A DNA stretch of 64,000 nt from Anaerocolumna xylanovorans DSM 12503 (GCF_900143645.1 NZ_FRFD01000004.1:439284-503283), one strand, 5' to 3'. Positions 23,682 to 32,530 are shown, counted from the first letter of the stretch. Program-made: numbers and translations. Notes: a model not told the origin generated them from the sequence alone.

Positions 23682-25226
23682 TTATAGTTTCTCATATTTA
23701 CATATCTCAAGGGATACCATTAAGTCCAGAACCTCATGTTCCTCCAGATTCAGTCCGGTAATTTCTTTAATTTTATTAATTCGATAGACCATTGTATTTC
23801 TATGTATATAGATTGCGTCCGCCGCCAGATAAGAATTTTTATTATATTTTAAAAACGCCTCCAGCGTTTCGATATAATGTGTCCCTTTTGACAAATCATA
23901 TTCACGCAGCTGAATAACCGCCGGATGGCAAAAGTATCTTAAGTCTTCCTGCCTGCTGCAAACCCGTATCATATACAGCAGGGCATAATTGCTGTAATAA
24001 TAAATGGATGTACCGGGCTTTTCCACCGCTTCTCCCAGCTCAATCGCCAACAGGGATTGTTTATAATATGTCCCCAACTGTATGATATTATAAAAGCCAT
24101 TACTGATACCGCAGTGCAGTCCGCATTTCACCAGCAAGTCTTTGAGGGGCTTAAGATAACTTTCTTCCGGCTTTAACAATACCGGTCCCAGTCCATCAAT
24201 GATTAAAATCTGCTGGTTATAAATCAGCAAATTGCAGGAAGGATATAATTTCTTAACAGCGTTCTTGAAATAGCAGCTTAATGTATCAAAATTATCCCGT
24301 TCTGTCATATCAATCGTCAGCAAATAGTACCTGTCTGAAAAATTCCATTTCAAATAGGGCAGCCGTTTCTCTATCTGTTTCTCACTTATTTGTCCGTGAT
24401 CCAGGATATCGATAATCATCTGTTCATACCTGTCATTATCACACTTATTATTTTCTGTATTTTGATAGGATAATATCTTTGCAATGATCTTCGAAATCAA
24501 ATTCACCAATTCCAAGTCAAAGTCTTTAAATTTGTGCTTTACTTCCAAAACAGCAAAATAACCCAAATTATTTTTTCCATCCTGAAGCCTCGTCAAAATT
24601 TTCCGTACATCGGCTTCCTGTACAGGTTCAATGATATTGGGCTGAATAAAGCTTTTGTAGCCATTTGCTTTCTGGATCGAGGTTATTGTAGTAAGTGACG
24701 GATATCCATTCTCGATAATTTCATTCCAATAAACATCTTCCACTTCCGTATCCCTGGTCCAGGCCAGGAGCTTAAAACTGGAATCCATTACTGCAATAGG
24801 ATTTTGCAATACTTTTTCGCATTTATTTACTACTGTCTGAATGGGGTCATTTTCAAGGATTGTTTTCATAAGATCCTGATAAACCGGTAAAACTTTATTG
24901 AAATTAAAAATAATATCCAAAGCATCACTCAATGTTTTTGCAACGTTACTGCTTTCAATAATAACAATATTCGAGCCTGGCTGATATTCTGTTTCGGTTA
25001 CGGTACCATGGTCCGAGCAGAGGATGGCATTTACCTCCGAATTTTTCATGAATGTATAATCATCAACGGTCCCAATATAAACAATATCTTTTTCAAATTG
25101 CGTTTGACTGCTGTCAAAAAGCTTGACCCGTTCAATTTTCTGGCATTCCCTGCATACCTTTTTCACCAGTATCTTACCATCCATATTGTCACAAATCTTT
25201 GAAAATGTAAGTGATACGTTTACCAT
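23682..25226 (-). CDS. PucR/CdaR-type transcriptional regulator
   Basis: 514 residues from ATG 25226 (AGGAG eight bases upstream); a longer open frame upstream lies within repeat DNA and is unlikely to be translated. The C-terminal 60 residues are the PucR helix-turn-helix (YLAADAIYIHRNTMVYRINKI then LEEHEVLDLMVSLEI). A GGDEF-like linker region precedes it, and a PucR-like sensory N-terminus covers 1-200. PucR-type proteins activate catabolic operons (purines, amino acids, glycerate) on ligand binding. Located directly upstream of the sulfur operon on the same strand, it is the obvious candidate regulator. Its own promoter has an inverted repeat between -35 and -10, suggesting autoregulation. 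Confidence 0.82.
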   Translation of the reverse strand: MVNVSLTFSKICDNMDGKILVKKVCRECQKIERVKLFDSSQTQFEKDIVYIGTVDDYTFMKNSEVNAILCSDHGTVTETEYQPGSNIVIIESSNVAKTLSDALDIIFNFNKVLPVYQDLMKTILENDPIQTVVNKCEKVLQNPIAVMDSSFKLLAWTRDTEVEDVYWNEIIENGYPSLTTITSIQKANGYKSFIQPNIIEPVQEADVRKILTRLQDGKNNLGYFAVLEVKHKFKDFDLELVNLISKIIAKILSYQNTENNKCDNDRYEQMIIDILDHGQISEKQIEKRLPYLKWNFSDRYYLLTIDMTERDNFDTLSCYFKNAVKKLYPSCNLLIYNQQILIIDGLGPVLLKPEESYLKPLKDLLVKCGLHCGISNGFYNIIQLGTYYKQSLLAIELGEAVEKPGTSIYYYSNYALLYMIRVCSRQEDLRYFCHPAVIQLREYDLSKGTHYIETLEAFLKYNKNSYLAADAIYIHRNTMVYRINKIKEITGLNLEEHEVLDLMVSLEICKYEKL

Positions 25227-25234
25227 ATATCCTT

Positions 25235-25312
25235 CTCCTAATCCCCATGCATATCGCAAGCTTGCCAGCAGATTGCTCGCAAGCTGCAGTACTGCCGGAA
25301 TGAAAAGTGTGA
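25235..25312 (-). repeat. Family A palindromic repeat before the PucR-type gene
   Basis: Minus strand: GGCAGT, a long imperfect hairpin (ACTGCAGCTTGCGAGC paired with GCTGGCAAGCTTGCGAT), ATGCATGGGG, then ATTAGGAG and the start codon. The flanks match the 3402-3705 units while the stem differs. The ribosome site follows the element directly. Confidence 0.75.
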
Positions 25313-25390
25313 AATGCCTTATTATAGATAATTCAGGTTCCCAAAACAATATTTCCATCACAATTCATATTAAACAGATATGATAACTAT

Positions 25391-25419
25391 ATATTAATAC
25401 AAGACAGATTCTCTGTCAA
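25391..25419 (-). promoter_or_regulatory. Promoter and inverted repeat of the PucR-type gene
   Basis: TTGACA (25419-25414), 17 bp, TAATAT (25396-25391). GACAGA-TTC-TCTGTC (25403-25417) overlaps the -35 and spacer, a likely repressor site. Confidence 0.6.
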
Positions 25420-25540
25420 CTACATTACATTTCCAGACAGGCTCATCTTTAAACTGTTCTCCAGGCAGATGCCGCCTCAAACTATACTCCTCCATTCACC
25501 GTTCCTGTAAATCATATAAATTGACCTTATATTAATATTT

Positions 25541-25571
25541 AAGCCTGAATTATGGTGAATAATTCAGGCTT
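25541..25571 (-). terminator. Terminator of the exporter-PPTase unit
   Basis: Perfect 13-bp stem AAGCCTGAATTAT / ATAATTCAGGCTT with a 5-nt loop, 10 bp after the PPTase stop. The minus-strand tail is AT-rich with several T. Confidence 0.8.
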
Positions 25572-25581
25572 AATATTTATT

Positions 25582-26271
25582 CTAATACCTCATAACATTC
25601 TTAATGCTTCTGCCATCAATGTGCTTCCGCATAAAAATCTCCGCTAAACTATCGACTGTCATCTTTACCAAATTCACTTCTTCCATGGACTTTTCCAAAT
25701 AAACAGAATATACATAATCAGCATAAAAGCCTGTAATAATTTTCTCTTGAACTTCTTTATCCAGAACATTGATTTTAGTCAAATCCTGGCAGATTCCCAC
25801 TCCACTGCATTTTGTATACGCTTCTTTTTGTGTCCATAACTTAAAAAACAGTTCTTTTTGCTCATTGCCTTGTGCTCCCAACAATGCCCTTTCATCATTA
25901 TGAAAGCATTTTTCGGTAATATCATAACAAGGTTCTGCTATTCTTTCTATGTCAACACCGATTGGAACATCCGCTACTCCGCATATCACTGCATTTCTTG
26001 TATGGGACATATTAAAATATAAATCTCTGTTGTTTAACAAATGTGGTTTCCCATATTCATCTAATGCAAATTTAAGACTGTTATTTTCACAGTTTAGTTT
26101 TTTAATAATCCCTGTCCGAATCAATAGTGCTCCATACAGGGACAGTTTTTTATCGATATCAAATATGTACCTTTTAATTCTATCTCTTCTTTCACAAGAC
26201 ACAAATGGAAGGAATCTTTCATCCTGGTCACACCAGTTGTAATCCTGTATTTCCATTATATAAAGATGCAT
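25582..26271 (-). CDS. Sfp-type 4'-phosphopantetheinyl transferase
   Basis: 229 residues. It moves phosphopantetheine from CoA to a serine of carrier proteins of NRPS/PKS systems. Sfp-class motifs: DEYGKPHLL near 70, FNMSHTRNAVICGVADVPIGVDIER (86-110, with the magnesium Asp and Glu), and FFKLWTQKEAYTKCSGVG near 145. Last gene of a unit with the ABC exporter. No carrier-protein enzyme is in the window; only a ketosynthase scrap (29442-29563) next to the exporter hints at the lost or distant client. It could also serve synthases elsewhere in the genome. Confidence 0.9.
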   Translation of the reverse strand: MHLYIMEIQDYNWCDQDERFLPFVSCERRDRIKRYIFDIDKKLSLYGALLIRTGIIKKLNCENNSLKFALDEYGKPHLLNNRDLYFNMSHTRNAVICGVADVPIGVDIERIAEPCYDITEKCFHNDERALLGAQGNEQKELFFKLWTQKEAYTKCSGVGICQDLTKINVLDKEVQEKIITGFYADYVYSVYLEKSMEEVNLVKMTVDSLAEIFMRKHIDGRSIKNVMRY

Positions 26272-26287
26272 ATCTTAATTCTCCATC

Positions 26288-26968
26288 CTAAAAGCCTGTA
26301 TTGTCATATACTATTTCACCATCTTCTATTCTTAGAATCCTGTTTGCATATTTCGCCTGCTGTTCATCATGAGTCACCTGAATAATCGTAGTATTGTATT
26401 TTTCATTAATCTTTTTCAGCAGTTTCATGACTTCCGTACTGTTTTTAGTATCCAGATTTCCCGTCGGCTCATCTGCGAATATTACTGCAGGATTATTATA
26501 AACAGCCCGTGCTATTGCAACCCTCTGCTGCTGGCCTCCTGATAATTCATTAGGAAATTTTGTTCTGTGCTCCCTCAAACCCACTAAATCCAAAAGCTCT
26601 TCCAGCCTCTGTTTATTAATCTCTGCCTTTCCGATCAAATTAGAAAGCAGGATATTGTCATCTACCGTCATTTCAGCCACCAAATTATAAAACTGAAATA
26701 TGAATCCAATTTTCTCCTGACGCATTCTGCTTATTTCTTTGTCCGTTATCTTACTTAAGTCATGCCCCAATATTCTGACATTCCCGTCTGTAATAGGTTC
26801 CATCCCGCTTAGCAGATATAATAATGTACTCTTGCCTGATCCGGAAGGCCCGATAACGGAAACAAATTCGCCTTCTTTTATATACAATGAGATGTTTTTT
26901 ATAATTGGCACCTTATTCTGTCCCACACCATATTCTTTATATACATTTTCAGCAGTGATGATATCCAT
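26288..26968 (-). CDS. ABC exporter ATP-binding protein (MacB/LolD type)
   Basis: 226 residues. Walker A GPSGSGKS near 39, signature LSGGQQQRVAIARAVY near 142, Walker B VIFADEPTGNLDTKNS near 163, and a switch histidine in QVTHDEQQAKYA. The pattern LSGGQQQRVAIARA with DEPTGNLD is typical of the MacB/LolD/FtsE class that pairs with FtsX-like permeases. ATG with GGAGG four bases upstream. It works with the 808-residue permease encoded just upstream. Confidence 0.92.
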   Translation of the reverse strand: MDIITAENVYKEYGVGQNKVPIIKNISLYIKEGEFVSVIGPSGSGKSTLLYLLSGMEPITDGNVRILGHDLSKITDKEISRMRQEKIGFIFQFYNLVAEMTVDDNILLSNLIGKAEINKQRLEELLDLVGLREHRTKFPNELSGGQQQRVAIARAVYNNPAVIFADEPTGNLDTKNSTEVMKLLKKINEKYNTTIIQVTHDEQQAKYANRILRIEDGEIVYDNTGF

Positions 26969-27002
26969 TTTTCCTCCCCGTATACATGTTATTAAATCAT
27001 GC

Positions 27003-29429
27003 TTATATCTTCAGAATATTAATCATATTCTTTTTGATCCCGCTTATCTGCCGGCATGAAACTAATATGCTGACCAACGAAGCTGCAATGCAGAGCAGAA
27101 CCGGCGTCACTATAATCCATGCTTTATTGATTAAAGGTAATGCCAGGTCCATCAGGAACATAATATCCACTATTGCATTCCGGTAGAACTGAATATATAT
27201 AAGTGCAATGATACCGCCTGCCAGGCTGCACAGTATGGTTTCAATGAATATAATCTGAAATAGCTTCTGCATTCTGTAGCCGTTTGATATCATCACAGCA
27301 AATTCTTTTTTACGGTTTATGTAACTTAATTTAAAATTATTATAAATCCCCTGGACACCAATCAAAACGACAAATAAGGAAAAGGCCATAAACATTGCAA
27401 TCAGGCTCTTTGAGCTTTCTTCATCCTCCTTGATCTTATCCTCCACTGTGGTCATAAAAAGCGTCCTGTCCGCAAATGCAGCCTCCAGTCCTTCAAAGAA
27501 ATCAGGTACATTGTCACAATCAGCAAGAATCAGATTGGGATTTGTACAGTTCTCAAACGGGATATCATAGGTTGACAGAAAAATGAAGTTCCCTTTTTCT
27601 ATTGTGGTATAGCATATCGCGGCTATCTGATATTTCTCCTCTATATTTTCTCTGCTGATTTCTACATAATCACCGGCGCTAAGATTATATCGTTTCGATA
27701 ACACATCCGAGAGAATACAATAACGTCCCTTAGCAAATTCATCTTGTGAAAAATCTTTCCATCTGATATTAAATTCTAAAAATTCATCACTGAATTTTTC
27801 AGGACTATCCTCAATGAAACAAGACACACTTTCCTTCTTTTGAATCATCATCCTTTTGGATATGCATGGGTAACTTCTGTCAAGCCCCTCTATCTGCTTT
27901 ATTTTTTGCAGATCATCTTTATCAAAATAAGTGTAAGTCTCAAAATATGCATTGCATTTATAATTATTGTAAAAACTCGTTAATCCTTTCAGTACACTAT
28001 AGGACAGGCTTCCAACCAGTATCAGAAGAATGGACAAGACGGCAATTAGTGTAATATTCTTCTGGACATATATATTATGAATCACATTCTTGGCCGCAAT
28101 CAGCAACGGTCCTTTTCCTATTCTCTTTCCAACAATCCTATCCATAAAGTATACAAAAAATCTGATTCCAATAATAGATGTTACGATAAAAAGCATAAAT
28201 ATGATGCATTCCGTAAGCAGATTCCCGGTATTCCAAATGGATGTCAGGCCCCATAGAAATAAGGTAATGGCAAAAGCCACGACCGGTACAGCCGAAATTC
28301 TTGTTTTATTCTTTTCAATTTCATTATTCAGAAGAGCACGCTCTGAATATTTCAATACATGATTAAGCGGTATCGAAATAGAGACCATTGCCAGCACAAT
28401 AGCGAAAAACATCGTAACAGCAAAGGATACCAGCATATAACCCGCTTCTTCTTTCAAATAATTAACTGACATAACCTTCCATGCAAACAAGCATATGACC
28501 GTACCTCCGAGTAAAGTACCAATCATACCCGATATAGCAGAGATTATGATATTGGCAGTAATAAAAACTTTTCTTATATATTTTCTTGTGGCTCCACAGC
28601 TGCGGAGAGTACCTATATAACCTGCGCGCTCCACAACAAAGATATTGTACACATTGTATATGATATAAAAAGCAATCAGAAAAACGAATATCAGGATAAA
28701 TACCAGAAGCAGGGCATACAAACTGATTTCGGAATTTATGATATCTTCATCCACTACCTTTTTCAGGTGCAAATTATCGGGTACTCCAATATCAGATGAT
28801 GCTGTCTTAGCATCGCAGTCATAAATATAAGCGATATTTACATCATCTGTACCGACTCCAAGGATAGTGTCCAATTTGTTCTTTGGAAGCAGTATAAGAT
28901 ATGTGCTGTCAGCAAATAATCCCCGGTTTAAGGCAATACCTGAAACTGTAAAAGAATATTGCTTGTCATTGATGCTTATCTTAAGTACATCCCCCTGTTT
29001 CAGTGCCAACTTATCCGCCAGCCATTTTGTAATCACTGCACCCTTGGTATCCGATTCCAGATACTCTCCGTCTGCCATCCTGATATCAAATACTTCAGGC
29101 AATACTGAATAATCGGCAGCGGCAATCTCACACTTTTTTTCTCCGCCATCCTTTAAAATACCATACCAATTCAGGATACCGGTAACTTTTGCTTCTGTTT
29201 TGATATTGCCCAATGAAAAAAGCTCATACTCAAGTCCATTTACCACGAAATCACTTCTGCCGTAGGAAGCATTCTTCATATCATTCCCTATGGCCATCTT
29301 AAGCAGCGGCAGTGCGTTAATCACTCCAAATACAGCGGTGGTTGACAGGATGACTGTAATCATCAGGACTGCAAGACTTCCTCTATTAGCCTTTTTATCT
29401 TTCCAAAAGCATTGTAATATCTTCTTCAT
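27003..29429 (-). CDS. FtsX-like ABC permease (two repeated halves)
   Basis: 808 residues with an N-terminal membrane segment, an extracellular domain (about 40-235), three membrane segments near 240-370, then a second similar half (about 450-800) ending with three more segments. Two FtsX cores are typical of Gram-positive peptide or lipid exporters and antibiotic-resistance ABC systems. The VYNIFVVERAGYIGTLRSCGATRKYIRK segment is the FtsX coupling region. Paired with the ATPase. The substrate is unknown; linkage to an Sfp PPTase suggests export of a nonribosomal or polyketide product (inference). Its GAGG site sits in the end of the ketosynthase remnant. Confidence 0.85.
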   Translation of the reverse strand: MKKILQCFWKDKKANRGSLAVLMITVILSTTAVFGVINALPLLKMAIGNDMKNASYGRSDFVVNGLEYELFSLGNIKTEAKVTGILNWYGILKDGGEKKCEIAAADYSVLPEVFDIRMADGEYLESDTKGAVITKWLADKLALKQGDVLKISINDKQYSFTVSGIALNRGLFADSTYLILLPKNKLDTILGVGTDDVNIAYIYDCDAKTASSDIGVPDNLHLKKVVDEDIINSEISLYALLLVFILIFVFLIAFYIIYNVYNIFVVERAGYIGTLRSCGATRKYIRKVFITANIIISAISGMIGTLLGGTVICLFAWKVMSVNYLKEEAGYMLVSFAVTMFFAIVLAMVSISIPLNHVLKYSERALLNNEIEKNKTRISAVPVVAFAITLFLWGLTSIWNTGNLLTECIIFMLFIVTSIIGIRFFVYFMDRIVGKRIGKGPLLIAAKNVIHNIYVQKNITLIAVLSILLILVGSLSYSVLKGLTSFYNNYKCNAYFETYTYFDKDDLQKIKQIEGLDRSYPCISKRMMIQKKESVSCFIEDSPEKFSDEFLEFNIRWKDFSQDEFAKGRYCILSDVLSKRYNLSAGDYVEISRENIEEKYQIAAICYTTIEKGNFIFLSTYDIPFENCTNPNLILADCDNVPDFFEGLEAAFADRTLFMTTVEDKIKEDEESSKSLIAMFMAFSLFVVLIGVQGIYNNFKLSYINRKKEFAVMISNGYRMQKLFQIIFIETILCSLAGGIIALIYIQFYRNAIVDIMFLMDLALPLINKAWIIVTPVLLCIAASLVSILVSCRQISGIKKNMINILKI

Positions 29430-29441
29430 GTATGTACGACC

Positions 29442-29563
29442 TCATGCATATCTGCGTTTTCCAAAAGCACCAATACCCTTAATAACACCATATATTTTAT
29501 CGCCGTCTCTTTCGGCGTCTTCTAACTGTTTTAATCCAACTATTGTACTTTTTATCTCCAATT
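29442..29563 (-). pseudogene. Ketosynthase (PKS/PUFA-synthase type) remnant
   Basis: A short minus-strand frame between stops reads IVGLKQLEDAERDGDKIY followed by GVIKGIGAFG. That is the conserved segment following the catalytic histidines in type I polyketide ketosynthases, closest in wording to PUFA-synthase or enediyne KS domains (LKRLEDAERDGDKIY..V.KGIG). No start, and only about 40 codons. It immediately precedes the exporter gene. Probably the scar of a deleted synthase that the exporter and PPTase once served. Confidence 0.6.
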
Positions 29564-29753
29564 TTATTTACATAAGTTAACATAAAGTTGTTCAAAATAT
29601 AAATTGCTTTTTATGCCAAAAAATAATTGCTTATCATTGCTATTTGTACTATTTTGTAATAATGTTTTTACCATCATTAATCAGTTATTATCCCCAGTGT
29701 AAATTAAATATAAATAACTTTATTCAATGCTGTAAACTATTGTCACCTTATAC

Positions 29754-29769
29754 TTTATAGTACTATAAA
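29754..29769. promoter_or_regulatory. 16-bp perfect palindrome
   Basis: TTTATAGTACTATAAA, in the 460-bp AT-rich gap upstream of the exporter operon. Could be an operator or part of an old insertion; nothing else marks it. Confidence 0.3.
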
Positions 29770-29781
29770 AAGGTTCTATAC

Positions 29782-29919
29782 TCAACCCTTTAATGATTCT
29801 ATAATTTGCTTCACAGAAAAAGTTTCTGGAAATCCACCGGTACAATGGTTAATTCCCCAATAATATGGTGGAACTATTAACGCATGTTCTCCTTTATTTT
29901 TCACTTCTTCTATTTTCAT
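29782..29919 (-). pseudogene. Creatininase-family fragment
   Basis: 45-codon frame with EHALIVPPYYWGIN, HCTGGFPETFSV and IIESLKG, then stop. The order (ALxxPPxxxG, then a GFPxTxS segment, then a helix) matches the substrate-side core of creatininase/creatinine amidohydrolase proteins. Both ends are missing. It overlaps the IS256 fragment in another frame, so the junction is a deletion or insertion scar. Confidence 0.5.
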
Positions 29920-30103
29920 AGCCAAGATGGTTATCCATTTCCGTTTCCATCATTTCTTTGATGGTGCCGCCTAGCAAATCCTTAAGTGCGTCTTGAATAT
30001 CTTCTGCGGACTGGATATCGTACTCCTGTAGGAGCTGTTGGATGATGTTGCGTTTTCCGTCTGTCATTTGTACCTTGTGTACTGGTTTCTTTTCTCTTGC
30101 CAT
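29894..30103 (-). mobile_element. IS256-family transposase N-terminal fragment
   Basis: 69 codons of about 400. The opening with QQLLQEYDIQSAEDIQDALK and IKEMMETEMDNHLGYE is the N-terminus of mutator-type (IS256) transposases; after NHLGYE the sequence departs into the creatininase scrap. A normal AGGAGG start is kept. Upstream, GTCTGTGAAAGTTTTTCTG (near 30160-30178) is the probable terminal inverted repeat of the element. The catalytic DDE domain is gone, so it cannot transpose by itself. Confidence 0.75.
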
Positions 30104-30173
30104 AATAAAAGGCCTCCTATGATATAATATTTTCCATAGAAGACCTTATAAAACCTTATTTACAGAAAAACTT

Positions 30174-30303
30174 TCACAGACTCGGATTATTTTTTAGTCT
30201 AGCCAAATCTCTTCTTCCACTCCATGTTATATACCGTTCCCAATCTGCATTTCTATCACTTGCTGTTTTCTTCCCATTATCTAACAATTTGATTATAATC
30301 CAT
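30174..30303 (-). pseudogene. Unknown gene, 5' fragment cut by the IS256 element
   Basis: ATG 30303 has GGAGG six bases upstream but stops after eight codons; a frame shifted by one base then reads DNGKKTASDRNADWERY and ITWSGRRDLARLKNNPS. It ends in a stop within the IS terminal repeat. This looks like the start of a real gene broken by a frameshift and by the insertion. The product is not recognised. Confidence 0.4.
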
Positions 30304-30493
30304 TTCAATCCTCCATTTTCTATGTATACTAGCGCAAAAACCACAGATGTGTTTGCCCGATAATTCCAGCATACTACTTCTGTGGTTCTGCAAAGGTATA
30401 GAATCATTATCTATCAAAATCCATTGTATTTTCTCTTTATTTCAGAAATAATATCATTCTGCTTATATTTTCATTTAACTGGTATTGTTTTAT

Positions 30494-31072
30494 TTAACTC
30501 TTTTTATAAGAGTATTCAGGTTTTAATATTGAATATAATTCCAAATCTACAATGCCTCTACCTTTCCAATAGTTGCCTTGCCTAATTGTGCCTTCTTTTA
30601 TAAAATCATTCCGTAAAAGTACCTTCTTAGACTTTTCATTTTGAGGCATTACAAAAGCTTGAACCCGATTTACATCTATTTCATTAAAAAGATAATTGAG
30701 CAGCAATGCTGTCGTCTTCGTTGCTATACCTTTTCCCCAATAATTTTGGTTCAAAGTATATCCAATAGTAGCAGCACTGACCTTTGTATCAAAATCAAAA
30801 AGTTCAGCAACACCTACCATTTTATTATTATCTTTCTTTAAATATATCCCCAAATTGATAATTATCTTTTTATAAAAATCCCTTTCATGATGCCCTATAA
30901 TATTTTCAACAGCAGCAATGGTTTTTCGAGGCTCGCCGGGTTTAAAGCGATAAAGTACTTCATTCATATTTATTTCTACATAATCACTCAAGTCCTGTTT
31001 CTCGATCTGCTTCATTAAAATATCATCGTCTTCAATTATTGGAAAGTTCTTAAACAATTTATCATAATACAT
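30494..31072 (-). CDS. GNAT-family N-acetyltransferase (RimJ/RimL-like)
   Basis: 192 residues. The C-terminal two thirds are a GNAT fold: VGVAELFDFDTKVSAATIGYTL, then the acetyl-CoA loop NQNYWGKGIATKTTALLL near 120 (Q/RxxGxG/A type), then VQAFVMPQNEKSKKVLLRNDFIKEG. RimJ/RimL relatives acetylate protein N-termini or small amines and antibiotics. Its start overlaps the end of the AraC-type gene by 11 bp, so the two are cotranscribed; the AraC protein may sense the compound that the enzyme modifies (inference). Substrate unknown. Confidence 0.85.
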   Translation of the reverse strand: MYYDKLFKNFPIIEDDDILMKQIEKQDLSDYVEINMNEVLYRFKPGEPRKTIAAVENIIGHHERDFYKKIIINLGIYLKKDNNKMVGVAELFDFDTKVSAATIGYTLNQNYWGKGIATKTTALLLNYLFNEIDVNRVQAFVMPQNEKSKKVLLRNDFIKEGTIRQGNYWKGRGIVDLELYSILKPEYSYKKS

Positions 31073-32030
31073 CCCTCTTCTCCTTTTCCTTTATATCTGG
31101 ATTTCTCTCTTTTATACATGGCATATACCAGTCAAGAATCAGCTCATCTGCGCCGTTATTGGCAGGGTTGCAGTATCTTTCATAAGTATAAACCTCCGAC
31201 CAGTAGAAATTATTATAATCAAGTTTATAGCCATTTTTTTGAACCATATCATTAATTAGAACGTACGAATTATAGATAATATCATCTATGTTTTTACCTT
31301 TAATCTGCGCTTTTACAACAGTACCTTTCGGTATTATCCTGCATACCATATTTTCCGGGACAAAGGTTCCACATTTAAAATATCTACCAACAACATACTC
31401 ACTGCCAAGACTTTTATCATCTATAAAATCAGCAGCATATCCTATCCCTATATAATCTTCGGTCATATCATCACATTGATATTCCTCAAGCCTTCCAAGC
31501 TTCTCTGAAAATTCACCTTCAAAATACACCTTCCACAATTCAGGTGCTGCTTTTACTCCTGCTTCTGTCTTTGAAATACCGATAAGCATTCTTTCGTCCA
31601 TTTCTGAATACTCAATTTTCACGATATCAGCCATAATTCTTCTTCCTTTCATTACATAATAAGTTTCGTCATTACTGTGAAAGGAGAAACGTCCGTATGC
31701 TCTTCTTTGGTAAATATCATTCGTGAGCCTTGTCGGCGGAACACCAAAATGCTCTTTGAATGCTCTGGTAAATGAAGACTGAGAATCATATCCGGATTTC
31801 ATCGCTATATCAATTACATAGTCGCTGTTATTTAATATCTCAAATCCTGCTATAGAAAGCCTGCGTTTACGAATATACTCGGTAAATGAAATACCGCATA
31901 CATATGAGAATATTCTCTGATACAATCCGCACGGAATTCCTGTTAGTCTTGAAATATCAGATATATCAACATCATAAATGCTGTTCTCAATGTAATCAAT
32001 TATAAATTCCGTTTCCTCAAAACAGTTCAA
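31062..32030 (-). CDS. AraC-family regulator with effector-binding domain
   Basis: 322 residues; TTG start with AAGGGGG seven bases upstream. Residues 1-105 are the AraC DNA-binding domain (DISDISRLTGIPCGLYQRIF, then KSGYDSQSSFTRAFKEHFG). Residues 135-310 are a GyrI-like binding domain. Same architecture as 429-1286 but with little word-for-word identity. Likely activator of its own operon with the GNAT enzyme. Confidence 0.85.
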   Translation of the reverse strand: MNCFEETEFIIDYIENSIYDVDISDISRLTGIPCGLYQRIFSYVCGISFTEYIRKRRLSIAGFEILNNSDYVIDIAMKSGYDSQSSFTRAFKEHFGVPPTRLTNDIYQRRAYGRFSFHSNDETYYVMKGRRIMADIVKIEYSEMDERMLIGISKTEAGVKAAPELWKVYFEGEFSEKLGRLEEYQCDDMTEDYIGIGYAADFIDDKSLGSEYVVGRYFKCGTFVPENMVCRIIPKGTVVKAQIKGKNIDDIIYNSYVLINDMVQKNGYKLDYNNFYWSEVYTYERYCNPANNGADELILDWYMPCIKERNPDIKEKEKRDVL

Positions 32031-32104
32031 TTATATTCCCCCTTCGATTGTAATTGTATCAGTTTAGCTACCCAACTGCTTTACTTTTTATGTACAAATA
32101 AAGT

Positions 32105-32491
32105 TTAATTATAATTTAGACTAAATTTAATTCGGTTATTAGCCCCAAGTCTTGCTATTCGCTTACTGCTGTTTTCATCTTTTCTTGCAAACCAATATCT
32201 TTGATTTTTTCCTCGGTTTTGTAGTTTTGAACTGCTATCACCAAAATGTTGGCACACTACTTCCTCAACGCTTAATAAAAATATGCTGTCCCTCGTATCT
32301 GCTCCGCCTTTTGAACCATACCACTGATTGTCAGGATTTTTGTTTATTACCGGAATTATTCTTGATTTATCAGTTGCGTTGAATGATTGCAACGCACACA
32401 TCTGCAAATATGCGGGGCGCTCAAAGTTTAATCCGTTATATCCATTGTCCTGATAATATTTAAGATTATCATAACCGCTAGCATTTGCCAA
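32105..32491 (-). pseudogene. DUF6273-type surface-protein fragment
   Basis: 128 open codons, reading SRIIPVINKNPDNQWYGSKG then DSIFLLSVEEVVCQHFGDSS and NRGKNQRYWFARKD. This is the middle of the DUF6273 domain, found in large secreted clostridial proteins. It begins with TTG without a ribosome site and lacks signal peptide, N-terminal strands and the usual WWLRSPG end. It borders the RiPP locus and is best read as a leftover. Confidence 0.55.
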
Positions 32492-32493
32492 CC

Positions 32494-32530
32494 AAAGTCA
32501 GTAAATTACTACCGGAAAAATACTGACTTT
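32494..32530. other. Inverted repeat at the left edge of the RiPP locus
   Basis: AAAGTCAGTA (32494-32503) and TACTGACTTT (32521-32530), 10-bp perfect arms, followed on the plus strand by TTTAATTAAT. It resembles a plus-strand terminator, yet no plus-strand gene precedes it. It may insulate the RiPP promoter or mark the edge of an acquired segment. Confidence 0.45.

Noticed and set aside
30304..30407. Upstream part of the 77-codon frame ending at 30174
   Set aside because: No ribosome site or family resemblance; only the part after ATG 30303 looks like former coding sequence.
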